Positions 52,604 to 61,532 of a stretch of 64,000 bases of DNA are shown here, in pieces (within the stretch, counting starts at the first letter, position 1; every line of letters starts with the position of its first letter). Under the pieces are notes generated by a model. The model had not been told where the DNA came from. It did not search any database and was given only the letters and a program-made list of their open reading frames with translations. The stretch comes from Thiopseudomonas acetoxidans. Lineage in GTDB: Bacteria > Pseudomonadota > Gammaproteobacteria > Pseudomonadales > Pseudomonadaceae. The position numbers were made by a program, and so were the translations under genes. The stretch is from contig NZ_JAUCDY010000010.1 of assembly GCF_030362935.1 (NCBI RefSeq), positions 27,883 to 91,882 on the forward strand. The letters are read 5' to 3'.

Positions 52604-54073
52604 ATGCTGCGTATTAGTCAAAAAGCTTTGACTTTCGATGATGTTTTACTTATTCCCGGTTACTCCGAAGTTTTGCCCAAGGATGTTGTGTTGAAAACAC
52701 GGCTGACGCGTGAGATCGAGATTAATATACCGCTGCTATCGGCAGCTATGGATACAGTGACTGAGGCTCGTTTGGCCATTGCCATGGCGCAAGAAGGCGG
52801 CATCGGTATTATTCACAAGAATATGACCATTGAGCAACAAGCGGCTGAAGTGCGCAAGGTTAAGCGCTACGAAACAGCTATTGTTCATGATCCAGTTACC
52901 GTTAGCTCCGATATGAAAATCCTTGACCTGCTCAAGCAAACAGAAGAGCTTGGTTTTTCAGGTTTTCCAGTGGTTGATGACGGGCAGTTGGTGGGTATTG
53001 TTACGGGGCGTGACCTGCGTGTTACCCCAAATACGTGCGATACCGTAGCGGCGATTATGACGCCTAAAGACAAACTAGTGACCGTGCAAGAAGGTACTGG
53101 TTTGGAAGAAATCAAAGCCAAACTGTATGAGCACCGCATCGAGAAAATGCTGGTGGTCAATGCGCAGTTTCAGTTGCGCGGCATGGTAACTTTCCGCGAC
53201 ATTGAAAAAGCCAGAAGCTATCCCTTAGCCTCCAAGGACAAGCAAGGTCGCTTGCGCGTTGGTGCGGCTGTGGGTACGGGTGCAGACACCGAAGAGCGCA
53301 TTCGCGCCTTGGCTGCTGTCGGTGTGGATGTGGTGGTGGTGGATACCGCTCATGGCCACTCTAAAGGCGTATTGGACCGTGTGCGTTGGGTTAAACAAAA
53401 CTTCCCAGACGTACAGGTTATTGGTGGCAACATCGCTACGGCAGAAGCGGCTTTGGATTTGGTCAAGGCAGGTGCTGATGCGGTAAAAGTGGGTATTGGC
53501 CCAGGCTCTATTTGTACCACGCGTATTGTTGCGGGTGTGGGCGTGCCGCAAATTACAGCTATTGCTAATGTGTCTGAGGCGCTAAAAGATACAGGCGTGC
53601 CGATGATTGCCGATGGCGGTATTCGTTTCTCCGGTGACTTGGCTAAAGCCATTGTGGCGGGTGCAGACAGCGTAATGATGGGCTCGATGTTTGCCGGTAC
53701 TGAAGAGTCGCCAGGTGAAATTGAGCTGTTCCAAGGCCGCTCTTACAAGTCGTATCGTGGTATGGGTTCTTTGGGGGCAATGGCGCAGGCGCAAGGTTCG
53801 TCTGATCGCTATTTCCAAGACTCAACCGGCGGTGCAGAAAAGTTGGTGCCAGAAGGTATTGAAGGTCGTGTGCCATATAAGGGCTCTATGTCAGCGATTG
53901 TCCACCAGTTGATGGGTGGGTTGCGTGCTGCCATGGGCTACACCGGCTGCGCGACGATTGAAGAAATGCGCAGTAAACCTGAGTTTGCCCGTATTACGGG
54001 CGCAGGGATGGCGGAGTCGCACGTACATGACGTGCAGATCACCAAGGAAGCGCCAAACTACCGCGTTAGTTAA
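52604..54073 (+). CDS. guaB: IMP dehydrogenase
   Basis: NAD-dependent oxidation of IMP to XMP, the first step to GMP. The 489-aa protein has the barrel domain with the catalytic Cys loop GPGSICTTRIVAGVGVPQ, two CBS domains (about 92-205), and the flap with SSDRYFQD. I start at MLRISQKALTFDDVLL, with GGGAG upstream. It is followed by a hairpin and then guaA. Confidence 0.96.
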   Translation: MLRISQKALTFDDVLLIPGYSEVLPKDVVLKTRLTREIEINIPLLSAAMDTVTEARLAIAMAQEGGIGIIHKNMTIEQQAAEVRKVKRYETAIVHDPVTVSSDMKILDLLKQTEELGFSGFPVVDDGQLVGIVTGRDLRVTPNTCDTVAAIMTPKDKLVTVQEGTGLEEIKAKLYEHRIEKMLVVNAQFQLRGMVTFRDIEKARSYPLASKDKQGRLRVGAAVGTGADTEERIRALAAVGVDVVVVDTAHGHSKGVLDRVRWVKQNFPDVQVIGGNIATAEAALDLVKAGADAVKVGIGPGSICTTRIVAGVGVPQITAIANVSEALKDTGVPMIADGGIRFSGDLAKAIVAGADSVMMGSMFAGTEESPGEIELFQGRSYKSYRGMGSLGAMAQAQGSSDRYFQDSTGGAEKLVPEGIEGRVPYKGSMSAIVHQLMGGLRAAMGYTGCATIEEMRSKPEFARITGAGMAESHVHDVQITKEAPNYRVS

Positions 54074-54080
54074 ACCGCAC

Positions 54081-54111
54081 AACAAACCGCCGAATTGGCG
54101 GTTTGTTGTTT
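54081..54111 (+). terminator. Terminator-like hairpin between guaB and guaA
   Basis: A perfect 11-bp stem AACAAACCGCC/GGCGGTTTGTT with a GAATT loop, followed by GTTTTC. It lies 36 bp before guaA and could reduce read-through from guaB. The T-run is short, so termination may be partial. Confidence 0.6.
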
Positions 54112-54146
54112 TCACCGAATGTATAGAGAATTTTGAGAGTAACAGC

Positions 54147-55475
54147 ATGGCCGGACAAGATATTCACGCACAACGCATTATGGTTTTGGATTTTGGTTCT
54201 GAGTACACCCAGTTAATTGCACGCAAGGTGCGCAGTGCGGGTGTGTATTGTGAGATTCATCCTTTTGATGTGGACGGTGCCAGCATTAAGGCGTTCAATC
54301 CTTGTGGGGTGATTTTGTCGGACGATCCTACCACTGAACCGTTAACGACCAATGTGCAGCCGCCAGCTTGCTTGTTTGACTTGCAAGTGCCGGTGTTGAG
54401 CATTGGTTATGACGTGAGCCAACTGGCGCAGAAAATTAAAATTCAAGCTGCCTATGACAAAACCACGCCGGCATTAGTAGAGCAGTTTGTGTTACAGGAT
54501 TGCGGCTGTGAGGCGCTGTGGACACCAGCTAATATTGTTGCCGATGCAATCGCTAAAGTACGCGCGCAAGTGGGCGAGCGAAAAGTGTTGTTAGGCTTGT
54601 CTGGTGGGGTGGACTCCTCAGTGGTTGCGGCATTGTTGCACCGCGCGATTGGCGACCAGCTCACGTGCGTGTTTGTCGACCACGGTCTGCTGCGTTTGCA
54701 TGAGGGCGATCAGGTGATGCAGATGTTCGCTGAAAATATGGGCGTTAAAGTGATTCGCGTGGATGCCGAGCAGCGCTATTTAGATTTGCTTAAGGGTGTT
54801 AGCGACCCAGAAGAAAAGCGCAAAATCATTGGCCGCACTTTTATTGAGCTGTTCGATGAGGAAGCCGCCAAGTTGGAAGGCATCGATTTCCTAGCTCAGG
54901 GTACGATTTATCCAGACGTGATTGAGTCCGTGGCGATGAAGCACGGCAAAGCACATACAATCAAGTCGCACCACAACGTGGGTGGACTGCCAGAGGACAT
55001 GAAGTTCGAGCTGGTAGAGCCGCTGCGTGAGCTGTTTAAAGACGAAGTGCGCAGGCTGGGTGTGGAGCTGGGCTTGCCGCATGACATGGTTTACCGTCAT
55101 CCGTTCCCGGGTCCTGGTTTGGGTGTGCGTATTTTGGGTGAAATCAAAAAAGAATACGCCGACCTACTGCGCCAAGCAGATCATATCTTTATTGAAGAGT
55201 TGCGCGCTGCCGGTTGGTATGAAAAAACCAGCCAGGCATTTGCGGTATTTATTCCAGTCAAATCCGTGGGCATGGTCAACGATCAGCGCCGTTATGCGTG
55301 GGTGGTGTCTTTGCGCGCGGTGGAAACCATTGATTTTATGACAGCACGTTGGGCGCACTTGCCTTATGAGTTGTTAGAGAAGGTTTCTTCGCGCATCATC
55401 AAAGAAATTGAAGGCGTCTCGCGCGTCGTCTACGACGTATCCAGTAAACCACCGGCGACGATTGAGTGGGAGTGA
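54147..55475 (+). CDS. guaA: GMP synthase with degenerate, shortened glutaminase domain
   Basis: Makes GMP from XMP, ATP and ammonia. The family length is about 525 aa; this product has 442. The synthetase half is intact: PP-loop GLSGGVDSSVVAALLHRAIG, FVDHGLLRLHEG, IKSHHNVGGLPEDM, and the dimerisation end SSKPPATIEWE. The N-terminal GATase keeps its first strands (IMVLDFGSEYTQLIARKVR) but the nucleophile motif GxCYGMQ reads SIGYDVSQ (Gly87 for Cys), the oxyanion GGP is DDP, and about 83 residues with the catalytic His and Glu are absent. It probably uses free ammonia or another glutaminase. The frame is clean throughout. Confidence 0.92.
   Translation: MAGQDIHAQRIMVLDFGSEYTQLIARKVRSAGVYCEIHPFDVDGASIKAFNPCGVILSDDPTTEPLTTNVQPPACLFDLQVPVLSIGYDVSQLAQKIKIQAAYDKTTPALVEQFVLQDCGCEALWTPANIVADAIAKVRAQVGERKVLLGLSGGVDSSVVAALLHRAIGDQLTCVFVDHGLLRLHEGDQVMQMFAENMGVKVIRVDAEQRYLDLLKGVSDPEEKRKIIGRTFIELFDEEAAKLEGIDFLAQGTIYPDVIESVAMKHGKAHTIKSHHNVGGLPEDMKFELVEPLRELFKDEVRRLGVELGLPHDMVYRHPFPGPGLGVRILGEIKKEYADLLRQADHIFIEELRAAGWYEKTSQAFAVFIPVKSVGMVNDQRRYAWVVSLRAVETIDFMTARWAHLPYELLEKVSSRIIKEIEGVSRVVYDVSSKPPATIEWE
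55464..55475 (+). other. attL-like direct repeat at guaA 3' end
   Basis: GAGTGGGAGTGA forms the last codons and stop of guaA and recurs exactly at 60864-60875. The guaA 3' end is a known attachment site for genomic islands such as GIsul2. Confidence 0.8.
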
Positions 55476-55586
55476 CGGGCACTGGCTGGCAATGTCTAGC
55501 AACGGCAGGCATTTCGGCTGAGGGTAAAAGAACTTTCCGCTAAGCGATAGACTGTATGTAAACACAGTATTGCAAGGACGCGGAAC

Positions 55587-57080
55587 ATGCCTCATGTGGC
55601 GGCCAGGACGGCCAGCCGGGATCGGGATACTGGTCGTTACCAGAGCCACCGACCCGAGCAAACCCTTCTCTATCAGATCGTTGACGAGTATTACCCGGCA
55701 TTCGCTGCGCTTATGGCAGAGCAGGGAAAGGAATTGCCGGGCTATGTGCAACGGGAATTTGAAGAATTTCTCCAATGCGGGCGGCTGGAGCATGGCTTTC
55801 TACGGGTTCGCTGCGAGTCTTGCCACGCCGAGCACCTGGTCGCTTTCAGCTGTAAGCGTCGCGGTTTCTGCCCGAGCTGTGGGGCGCGGCGGATGGCCGA
55901 AAGTGCCGCCTTGCTGGTTGATGAAGTACTGCCTGAACAACCCATGCGTCAGTGGGTGTTGAGCTTCCCGTTTCAGCTGCGTTTCCTGTTTGCCAGCCGG
56001 CCCGAGATCATGGGGTGGGTGCTGGGCATCGTTTACCGCGTCATTGCCACGCACCTGGTCAAGAAAGCGGGCCATACCCACCAAGTGGCCAAGACGGGCG
56101 CGGTCACCCTGATCCAGCGTTTTGGATCGGCGCTCAATCTGAATGTTCACTTCCACATGCTGTTTCTCGACGGTGTGTATGTCGAGCAATCCCACGGCTC
56201 AGCGCGTTTCCGCTGGGTCAAGGCGCCGACCAGCCCAGAGCTCACCCAGCTGACGCACACCATCGCCCACCGGGTGGGTCGCTATCTGGAACGGCAAGGC
56301 CTGCTGGAACGGGATGTCGAAAACAGCTATCTGGCCTCGGATGCGGTGGATGACGACCCGATGACACCCCTGCTGGGGCACTCGATCACTTACCGTATCG
56401 CTGTCGGTTCACAGGCGGGGCGAAAGGTGTTCACTTTGCAAACTCTGCCGACCAGTGGTGATCCGTTCGGTGACGGGATTGGCAAGGTAGCCGGGTCCAG
56501 CCTGCACGCCGGCGTGGCGGCCAGGGCCGATGAACGCAAGAAGCTCGAACGGCTGTGCCGGTACATCAGCCGCCCGGCGGTATCCGAGAAGCGGCTGTCG
56601 TTAACACGAGGCGGCAACGTGCGCTACCAGCTCAAGACGCCGTACCGGGACGGCACCACGCACGTCATTTTCGAACCATTGGATTTCATTGCAAGGCTGG
56701 CCGCCCTGGTACCGAAGCCCAGAGTCAACCTAACCCGCTTCCACGGGGTGTTCGCACCCAACAGTCGGCACCGGGCGTTGGTCACGCCGGCAAAACGGGG
56801 CAGGGGCAACAAGGTCAGGGTGGCTGATGAACCGGCAACACCAGCACAACGGCGAGCGTCGATGACATGGGCGCAACGGCTCAAGCGTGTTTTCAATATC
56901 GACATCGAGACCTGCAGCGGCTGCGGCGGCGCCATGAAAGTCATCGCCTGCATTGAAGACCCTATAGTGATCAAGCAGATCCTTGATCACCTGAAGCACA
57001 AAGCCGAAACCAGCGGGACCAGGGCGTTACCCGAAAGCCGGGCGCCACCGGCTGAGCTGCTCCTGGGTCTGTTTGACTGA
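55587..57080 (+). CDS. rcr2: ISCR2 rolling-circle transposase
   Basis: A 497-aa IS91-family Y1-HUH transposase. It has an N-terminal zinc finger (CESCHAEHLVAFSCKRRGFC), the HUH motif NLNVHFHMLFLDGVY, a catalytic Tyr in LERLCRYISRP, and a C-terminal CSGCGGAMKVIACIED. Length matches full ISCR2, so it is intact. GC content is clearly higher than in the adjacent mef/mph genes. Confidence 0.93.
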   Translation: MPHVAARTASRDRDTGRYQSHRPEQTLLYQIVDEYYPAFAALMAEQGKELPGYVQREFEEFLQCGRLEHGFLRVRCESCHAEHLVAFSCKRRGFCPSCGARRMAESAALLVDEVLPEQPMRQWVLSFPFQLRFLFASRPEIMGWVLGIVYRVIATHLVKKAGHTHQVAKTGAVTLIQRFGSALNLNVHFHMLFLDGVYVEQSHGSARFRWVKAPTSPELTQLTHTIAHRVGRYLERQGLLERDVENSYLASDAVDDDPMTPLLGHSITYRIAVGSQAGRKVFTLQTLPTSGDPFGDGIGKVAGSSLHAGVAARADERKKLERLCRYISRPAVSEKRLSLTRGGNVRYQLKTPYRDGTTHVIFEPLDFIARLAALVPKPRVNLTRFHGVFAPNSRHRALVTPAKRGRGNKVRVADEPATPAQRRASMTWAQRLKRVFNIDIETCSGCGGAMKVIACIEDPIVIKQILDHLKHKAETSGTRALPESRAPPAELLLGLFD

Positions 57081-57292
57081 CGAGCCTGAAGGCCAACGAT
57101 ACCAATCAAAATGCTGCGTTCACAGCGCCGCGGCAGGGATCCGCCGTGCTGGTTGTCGGAAAAGGAGCCGCTAGTGGGAAAGAGGAGGGTAAATTTTCAG
57201 CGTTGCTGGCTCCCCGTCAGCCGGATTGGGTTGCATCGCAGGGGTGTCGAAAGAGTCAACTGCGGTCCAAAGCTGTTGGACTTGGGTGAAAA

Positions 57293-57314
57293 GGGCGTTT
57301 ATTCTTCCTATACG
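57293..57314 (+). other. ISCR2 oriIS-like replication origin
   Basis: GGGCGTTT then ATTCTTCCTATACG resembles the IS91/ISCR oriIS consensus (GCGTTTGAACTTCCTATACG in ISCR1). It lies about 210 bp past the transposase stop, and composition turns AT-rich just beyond it. Confidence 0.75.
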
Positions 57315-57352
57315 TTGACCCGATTAAGGTGTCAGCCCCTACTAAAAAAAAT

Positions 57353-58237
57353 CTACTCAACACCTAACTGTAATTTTGCAGAACTAAGATGAATTTCATC
57401 TTGTGTTTCTAAAGCAAAATATCCATAAGCTAGAGGTGCGGCAGCAGCTCGTTCAACTGCTTGTTCAAACAGTTTATCCCATACTTCTCCACCTTGTTTT
57501 TCGTATGCCGCAATTAAATTTTTCAGACTTTCTTCACCGAAAACAGTAACGTGACCTGAAAAATCTTGTGCTATATCGCTGACTTGTGCAGTTGACCAAT
57601 CAATAATTCCACAAACTTCTCCATTATGATGAGTAAGTGTATGACCTGCATACAAATCACCGTGAATGAATTTTGTAAAATTCGGCCATAAGGCATCATT
57701 ATCCAGCCATTTTTGGTACCGAAGTTCTAATTCGGCATTTATCCCTAATTCAGATTTCACCAAAATCAATCTTTCAGAAATCTCATTTCTAACCTGTTCA
57801 GGTGTCAAAATTTTTAGATTATTACGAAGTACTTCTTCCGTAGGAATTGAATGAAGTTCTATAAGTGCTTTCGCTAATGATGGTATATAAAGGTCGTTTT
57901 CTTTAGACATATTCCAGGTTACTTCATAAGTCTCCGCATCATAAGTAAGTGCAGGTTTTCCATCGAGCAAAGGATAGGCTACCAGTTTTTCATTAGCTAT
58001 ACGCCAATCAGGAACTTGAACCGAAAGGTATTTCGACACCAATTGAAGAATGCGTTTCTCATTCGCAATCTGTTCGCCTAAGGTTGTTCTTCTTGGAATA
58101 CGCAACAACCACTTTGTGCCATCCCTATCTGTAGCGAAACCAACCTTAAAATCAATTCCCATTTCATTAAAACTCATTTCATCCGAAAGAATTAACCCAT
58201 TTCTTTCCGCTAATTTTTGAATATCTCTATTTTTCAT
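57353..58237 (-). CDS. Macrolide 2'-phosphotransferase (Mph(G)/Mph(E)-type)
   Basis: Phosphorylates the 2'-OH of the macrolide desosamine. The 294-aa protein has the kinase catalytic segment IHGDLYAGHTL and the DFG-like IIDWSTAQV, with FNEMGIDFKVGFATDRDG and LLRIPRR near the N-terminus. Overall it resembles Mph(E) but is clearly distinct. Pairing with an upstream Mef-type efflux gene 4 nt away is the mef(C)-mph(G) arrangement, which I think this is. Codon use is AT-rich and foreign to the host. Confidence 0.88.
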   Translation of the reverse strand: MKNRDIQKLAERNGLILSDEMSFNEMGIDFKVGFATDRDGTKWLLRIPRRTTLGEQIANEKRILQLVSKYLSVQVPDWRIANEKLVAYPLLDGKPALTYDAETYEVTWNMSKENDLYIPSLAKALIELHSIPTEEVLRNNLKILTPEQVRNEISERLILVKSELGINAELELRYQKWLDNDALWPNFTKFIHGDLYAGHTLTHHNGEVCGIIDWSTAQVSDIAQDFSGHVTVFGEESLKNLIAAYEKQGGEVWDKLFEQAVERAAAAPLAYGYFALETQDEIHLSSAKLQLGVE

Positions 58238-58241
58238 TTTT

Positions 58242-59465
58242 TTAAATATTTTTGATTTTACCTAATTGCATTAAGTTGCGAGTGCTAAACGAAAGAATAC
58301 CCACAAGGATTGCCAAACAACCGCTTATGATAAACGTAATGTTTACACCAATAACTTCTGCAATCAGGCCTGTGAATAATAAACCGATTACACTTGGCAA
58401 AACTGCCAAACTATAATAAAGTGAAAATACACGTCCTAATTTTTCAGGACTTACCTCTGTTTGTACAATTGCTGTAAAACAGCCATTGAAAACAGACAGG
58501 CTGATACCGCCAATGGCTGTTACCATCACAAATCCTACAAACCAACTTGCAGGTAATACACCACTCAAAATAAATGTAAGTCCCAATAATACATACATAA
58601 CATTGACTGCGACTACTTTTGAGCCTTTCAATTTGAAAATACTCAGGATGACACCGCCAATAAGCATACCTCCGCCCCAAACCACTTCTACAATTCCTAT
58701 CTCCCATTTTCCTCCTGCAAAATGCCCTGTTGTGAGCAACGGAAACATAATGGCAGCTGGCATTATAACAAAGGTTATCGCCATTGCATAAAGAAAAAGA
58801 TAACGCAAACCTTTGTTTTTTGAAACAGTCTGAAACCCTTCCGAAAATTCTGTAGCAATAGAATGTGCAGACGATTTTGACTTCGCAACCACATTGGGAA
58901 TTTTCACCATCACGAGTGAAAGAATAGCCAGCAATGCTCCAATCAAATCCAAGTACAATACTTTTGAAATAGGAAGATAAGCAATGGCTAATGTGCCAAT
59001 GGCAGGACCACCAATACTGCAAACCGAATGTAACACCTGATTAATTCCTGCTACCTTTATCAATTCATTTTGGGGTACAATCAGCGGAGCAATTGCCTGT
59101 AGTGCCGGAGCGTGAAAAGCATTACCAACAGAGCGTAAACCCAATAAAATGTATATCCATATAAGATTAACATTTTCATTTTGTAAAATGACGAGTAACA
59201 AAAGGGCACAGAGAGCTATAAAAGCATCCGAAAAAATCATTACATATTTACGATTGAGACGGTCAACATATACACCTGCTATTAAGCCTATCAATGCTTG
59301 AGGCAACATAGCTGCTATTCCTGCGTAGGCTAAAACTTCGGCTGACTTGTACTCCAGACTAAGCCATATAACAATAGCAAACTGAACAGCATAACTTGTA
59401 AGCATTGAAGCAAACTGTCCAGCCCATATAAACATATAGGTCTTAAACCATTTACGGTTTTCCAT
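58242..59465 (-). CDS. MFS macrolide efflux protein (Mef(C)-type)
   Basis: A 407-aa 12-helix MFS transporter of the Mef group: FIWAGQFASMLTSYAVQFAI, IAGVYVDRLNRKYVMIFSD (MFS motif A region), and VNGCFTAIVQTEVSPEKLGR-like in the second half. It forms an operon with the phosphotransferase. The 287 bp before it, toward sul2, are AT-rich with no gene; a TACTTTTG box on the minus strand recalls Bacteroidetes-type promoters, a weak hint of origin. Confidence 0.88.
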   Translation of the reverse strand: MENRKWFKTYMFIWAGQFASMLTSYAVQFAIVIWLSLEYKSAEVLAYAGIAAMLPQALIGLIAGVYVDRLNRKYVMIFSDAFIALCALLLLVILQNENVNLIWIYILLGLRSVGNAFHAPALQAIAPLIVPQNELIKVAGINQVLHSVCSIGGPAIGTLAIAYLPISKVLYLDLIGALLAILSLVMVKIPNVVAKSKSSAHSIATEFSEGFQTVSKNKGLRYLFLYAMAITFVIMPAAIMFPLLTTGHFAGGKWEIGIVEVVWGGGMLIGGVILSIFKLKGSKVVAVNVMYVLLGLTFILSGVLPASWFVGFVMVTAIGGISLSVFNGCFTAIVQTEVSPEKLGRVFSLYYSLAVLPSVIGLLFTGLIAEVIGVNITFIISGCLAILVGILSFSTRNLMQLGKIKNI

Positions 59466-59752
59466 AAAAACTTGATTAAATTATACAACAAAATAATTGT
59501 AGCATAATACTAATAGAGTACTATACCATAAAAGTGGGTTTTGAAGAGAATTACCCTAATAATTATTTAATCCAAGGCTTTGCCACGTGTTGTATACTTT
59601 TTGGAAGTGAAGCCACAAAAGTACAAATTATTATCTCAAAAAATAAGCTATTTTATCAAAATTAAGCCCAGCAGCTAACATGAACTCGGGTCGCCCTCAA
59701 AGGGGACATGCCTGCTGAACCGCGAATATAGAGAAATATCCCGAATGTGCAG

Positions 59753-60568
59753 TTAACGAATTCTTGCGGTTTCTTTCAGCGCCGCCAATACCGCCAGCCC
59801 GTCGCGCAAGGGGCGCGGCTCGTGTGTGCGGATGAAGTCAGCTCCACCTGCGGCGGCGGCAAGCTCTGCAGCGAGTGTCGCGGCCCCGACATCCCCCGGA
59901 CCACGGCCTGTGAGCGCGCGCAGAAAGGATTTGCGCGAAACAGACAGAAGCACCGGCAAATCGAAGCGCAGCCGCAATTCATCGAACCGCGCCAGCACCG
60001 AGAGCGAGGTTTCGGGAGCAGCCCCCAGAAAAAACCCCATGCCGGGATCAAGGACAAGGCGGTTGCGTTTGATACCGGCACCCGTCAGCGCCGCGATGCG
60101 CGCGTCAAAGAACGCCGCAATGTGATCCATGATGTCGCCAGCGGGTGCCTCGCGCCGATCTGCCTGCCCGTCTTGCACCGAATGCATAACGACGAGTTTG
60201 GCAGATGATTTCGCCAATTGCGGATAGAACGCAGCGTCTGGAAAACCGCGAATATCATTGAGATAGGCCACACCACGCGACAAGGCATAGGCTTGCGTCG
60301 CGGGTTGATAACTGTCGAGCGAGACGGGAATGCCATCTGCCTTGAGCGCGTCCAGCACCGGCGCGATACGCGCGATTTCTGTGTCGGACGAAACAGGCGC
60401 GGCGTCGGGATTGCTGGATGCCGGACCGAGGTCGATCACATCTGCCCCCTCGGCCATCAGCTTACGCGCCTGCGCAATGGCTGCGTCTGGCGCCAGATAC
60501 CGGCCTCCATCGGAGAAACTGTCCGAGGTTATGTTGACGATGCCGAAAATGATGAGCGATTTATTCAT
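59753..60568 (-). CDS. sul2: Sulfonamide-resistant dihydropteroate synthase Sul2
   Basis: Replaces sulfonamide-sensitive DHPS in folate synthesis. The 271-aa protein has the Sul2 start MNKSLIIFGIVNITSDSFSD, PSSNPDAAPVSSD-like ASSNPDAAPVSSDTEI, LDPGMGFFLGAAPETS, and the end LAALKETARIR. It appears identical in length to standard Sul2. About 295 bp upstream reach attR with no gene. Confidence 0.96.
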   Translation of the reverse strand: MNKSLIIFGIVNITSDSFSDGGRYLAPDAAIAQARKLMAEGADVIDLGPASSNPDAAPVSSDTEIARIAPVLDALKADGIPVSLDSYQPATQAYALSRGVAYLNDIRGFPDAAFYPQLAKSSAKLVVMHSVQDGQADRREAPAGDIMDHIAAFFDARIAALTGAGIKRNRLVLDPGMGFFLGAAPETSLSVLARFDELRLRFDLPVLLSVSRKSFLRALTGRGPGDVGAATLAAELAAAAGGADFIRTHEPRPLRDGLAVLAALKETARIR

Positions 60569-60863
60569 GGGGGCTTCTATAATAATAATAATCGAGCATG
60601 AGTCTCATACGGATGCTCGGGTCGAAAGGGAATCCCCAGGCGAGTAACCTGTTTGCGGTGATCCATTAGCTGCAGGAGCAGAATAGCATACATCTGGAAG
60701 CAAAGCCAGGAAAGCGGCCTATGGAGCTGTGCGGCAGCGCTCAGTAGGCAATTTTTCAAAATATTGTTAAGCCTTTTCTGAGCATGGTATTTTTCATGGT
60801 ATTACCAATTAGCAGGAAAATAAGCCATTGAATATAAAAGATAAAAATGTCTTGTTTACAATA

Positions 60864-60875
60864 GAGTGGGAGTGA
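60864..60875 (+). other. attR-like direct repeat
   Basis: Exact copy of the guaA-end GAGTGGGAGTGA. Five copies of CATGGTAT lie around it (60783, 60795, 61055 inverted, 61082, 61152), likely arm-type integrase or excisionase sites. Confidence 0.78.
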
Positions 60876-60922
60876 TCACACGTCTGGCATTGGCTGGTAA
60901 CGACTGGCATTAAATAACATAT

Positions 60923-60949
60923 AAGCCCATGTTTTCATGGGCTTTTTTG
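60923..60949 (+). terminator. Rho-independent terminator beyond attR
   Basis: Perfect 9-bp stem AAGCCCATG/CATGGGCTT with a TTTT loop and T-run. Lying just past the att repeat, it may be the original guaA terminator displaced by the island. Confidence 0.85.
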
Positions 60950-61139
60950 TTTTTATGTCTGGCAGTATTTAGCAACTGATGGCATCGGGAAGCACCGCTT
61001 GAGCGTGGTATCCAAGGTGGTATTATCGAGACATGATGCCATGAGTGATAGCCGATACCATGCAGCTTGATCCTGTGTGTTCATGGTATCGAAATTACTT
61101 AACTAACTGTTTTTATTGGTTTTATTGCCTGATTTTTAG

Positions 61140-61478
61140 GTGGTCTTTCAGCATGGTATCGGATCGGATTATGTTCTGCCGTCACGCTACGATTCTGGCG
61201 TCCCCATGAGCAGTGCCACGCTGAACCGGGTGATGACGATGACTTACAAGCTGGCTCAGAAAGAAGGGCAGCCGCTTGCTAAATTTGGCCCGCGCGACCT
61301 GAGGCGAACAGCCAGTACCTTGCTCCATGAAGCCGGTTACAACACCGATTGGATAGAGAAATGCCTGGCACATGAGCGAAAAGGCGTAAGGGCAATCTAT
61401 AACAAAGCCGAGTATCGTGATCAGCGTACATCTATGTTGCAGGACTGGGCGGATATGATTGATGAATGGACCGCTTAA
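61140..61478 (+). pseudogene. Tyrosine integrase, C-terminal remnant
   Basis: 112 codons match the catalytic C-terminus of P4-type integrases: SATLNRVMTMTYKLAQ, GPRDLRRTASTLLHEAGYN (catalytic Arg), LAHERKGVRAIYNKAEYRDQ (His and the Tyr nucleophile). An in-frame TAG lies directly before it and no N-terminal domain is found upstream, so it is a fragment. It is the likely former integrase of an island at guaA. Confidence 0.85.
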
Positions 61479-61532
61479 TAGATACATGGAGTTGTGGTTC
61501 GTTCAGTACTTATTTTTATAGGGGCGAGTGAA

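Larger units (their letters stand above)
55476..57316 (+). mobile_element. ISCR2 element
   Basis: IS91-like rolling-circle element. It runs from directly after the guaA stop, through the rcr2 transposase, to the oriIS-type sequence near 57293-57314. About 210 bp of non-coding DNA lie between the transposase stop and oriIS. ISCR2 is well known for carrying sul2, floR and other resistance genes. The left end (terIS) is not independently defined here. Confidence 0.85.
55464..60875. mobile_element. Resistance island at guaA (GIsul2-like derivative)
   Basis: About 5.4 kb lies between the two copies of GAGTGGGAGTGA. It holds ISCR2, a macrolide mph-mef pair of clearly AT-rich composition, and sul2. 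GIsul2, known from Enterobacter, Shigella and Acinetobacter, inserts at the same guaA position and carries sul2 with CR2. The integrase is not inside these repeats; only a C-terminal remnant lies just outside. Acquisition is certain from composition and content; the exact derivation is inferred. Confidence 0.8.

Noticed and set aside
53916..54146. An extended guaA start 77 codons upstream, inside guaB
   Set aside because: The extension overlaps the end of guaB in another frame and crosses the intergenic hairpin. The family start MAGQDIHAQRI at 54147 fits, so the shortness of GuaA is not a start-site error.
57111..57392. A 93-codon frame after the ISCR2 transposase
   Set aside because: It spans the oriIS region and runs into the end of the macrolide phosphotransferase gene; this is known non-coding ISCR2 tail.
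59747..60647. Long plus-strand frames opposite sul2
   Set aside because: They are antisense to a fully recognised gene and arise from its high GC third-position bias.
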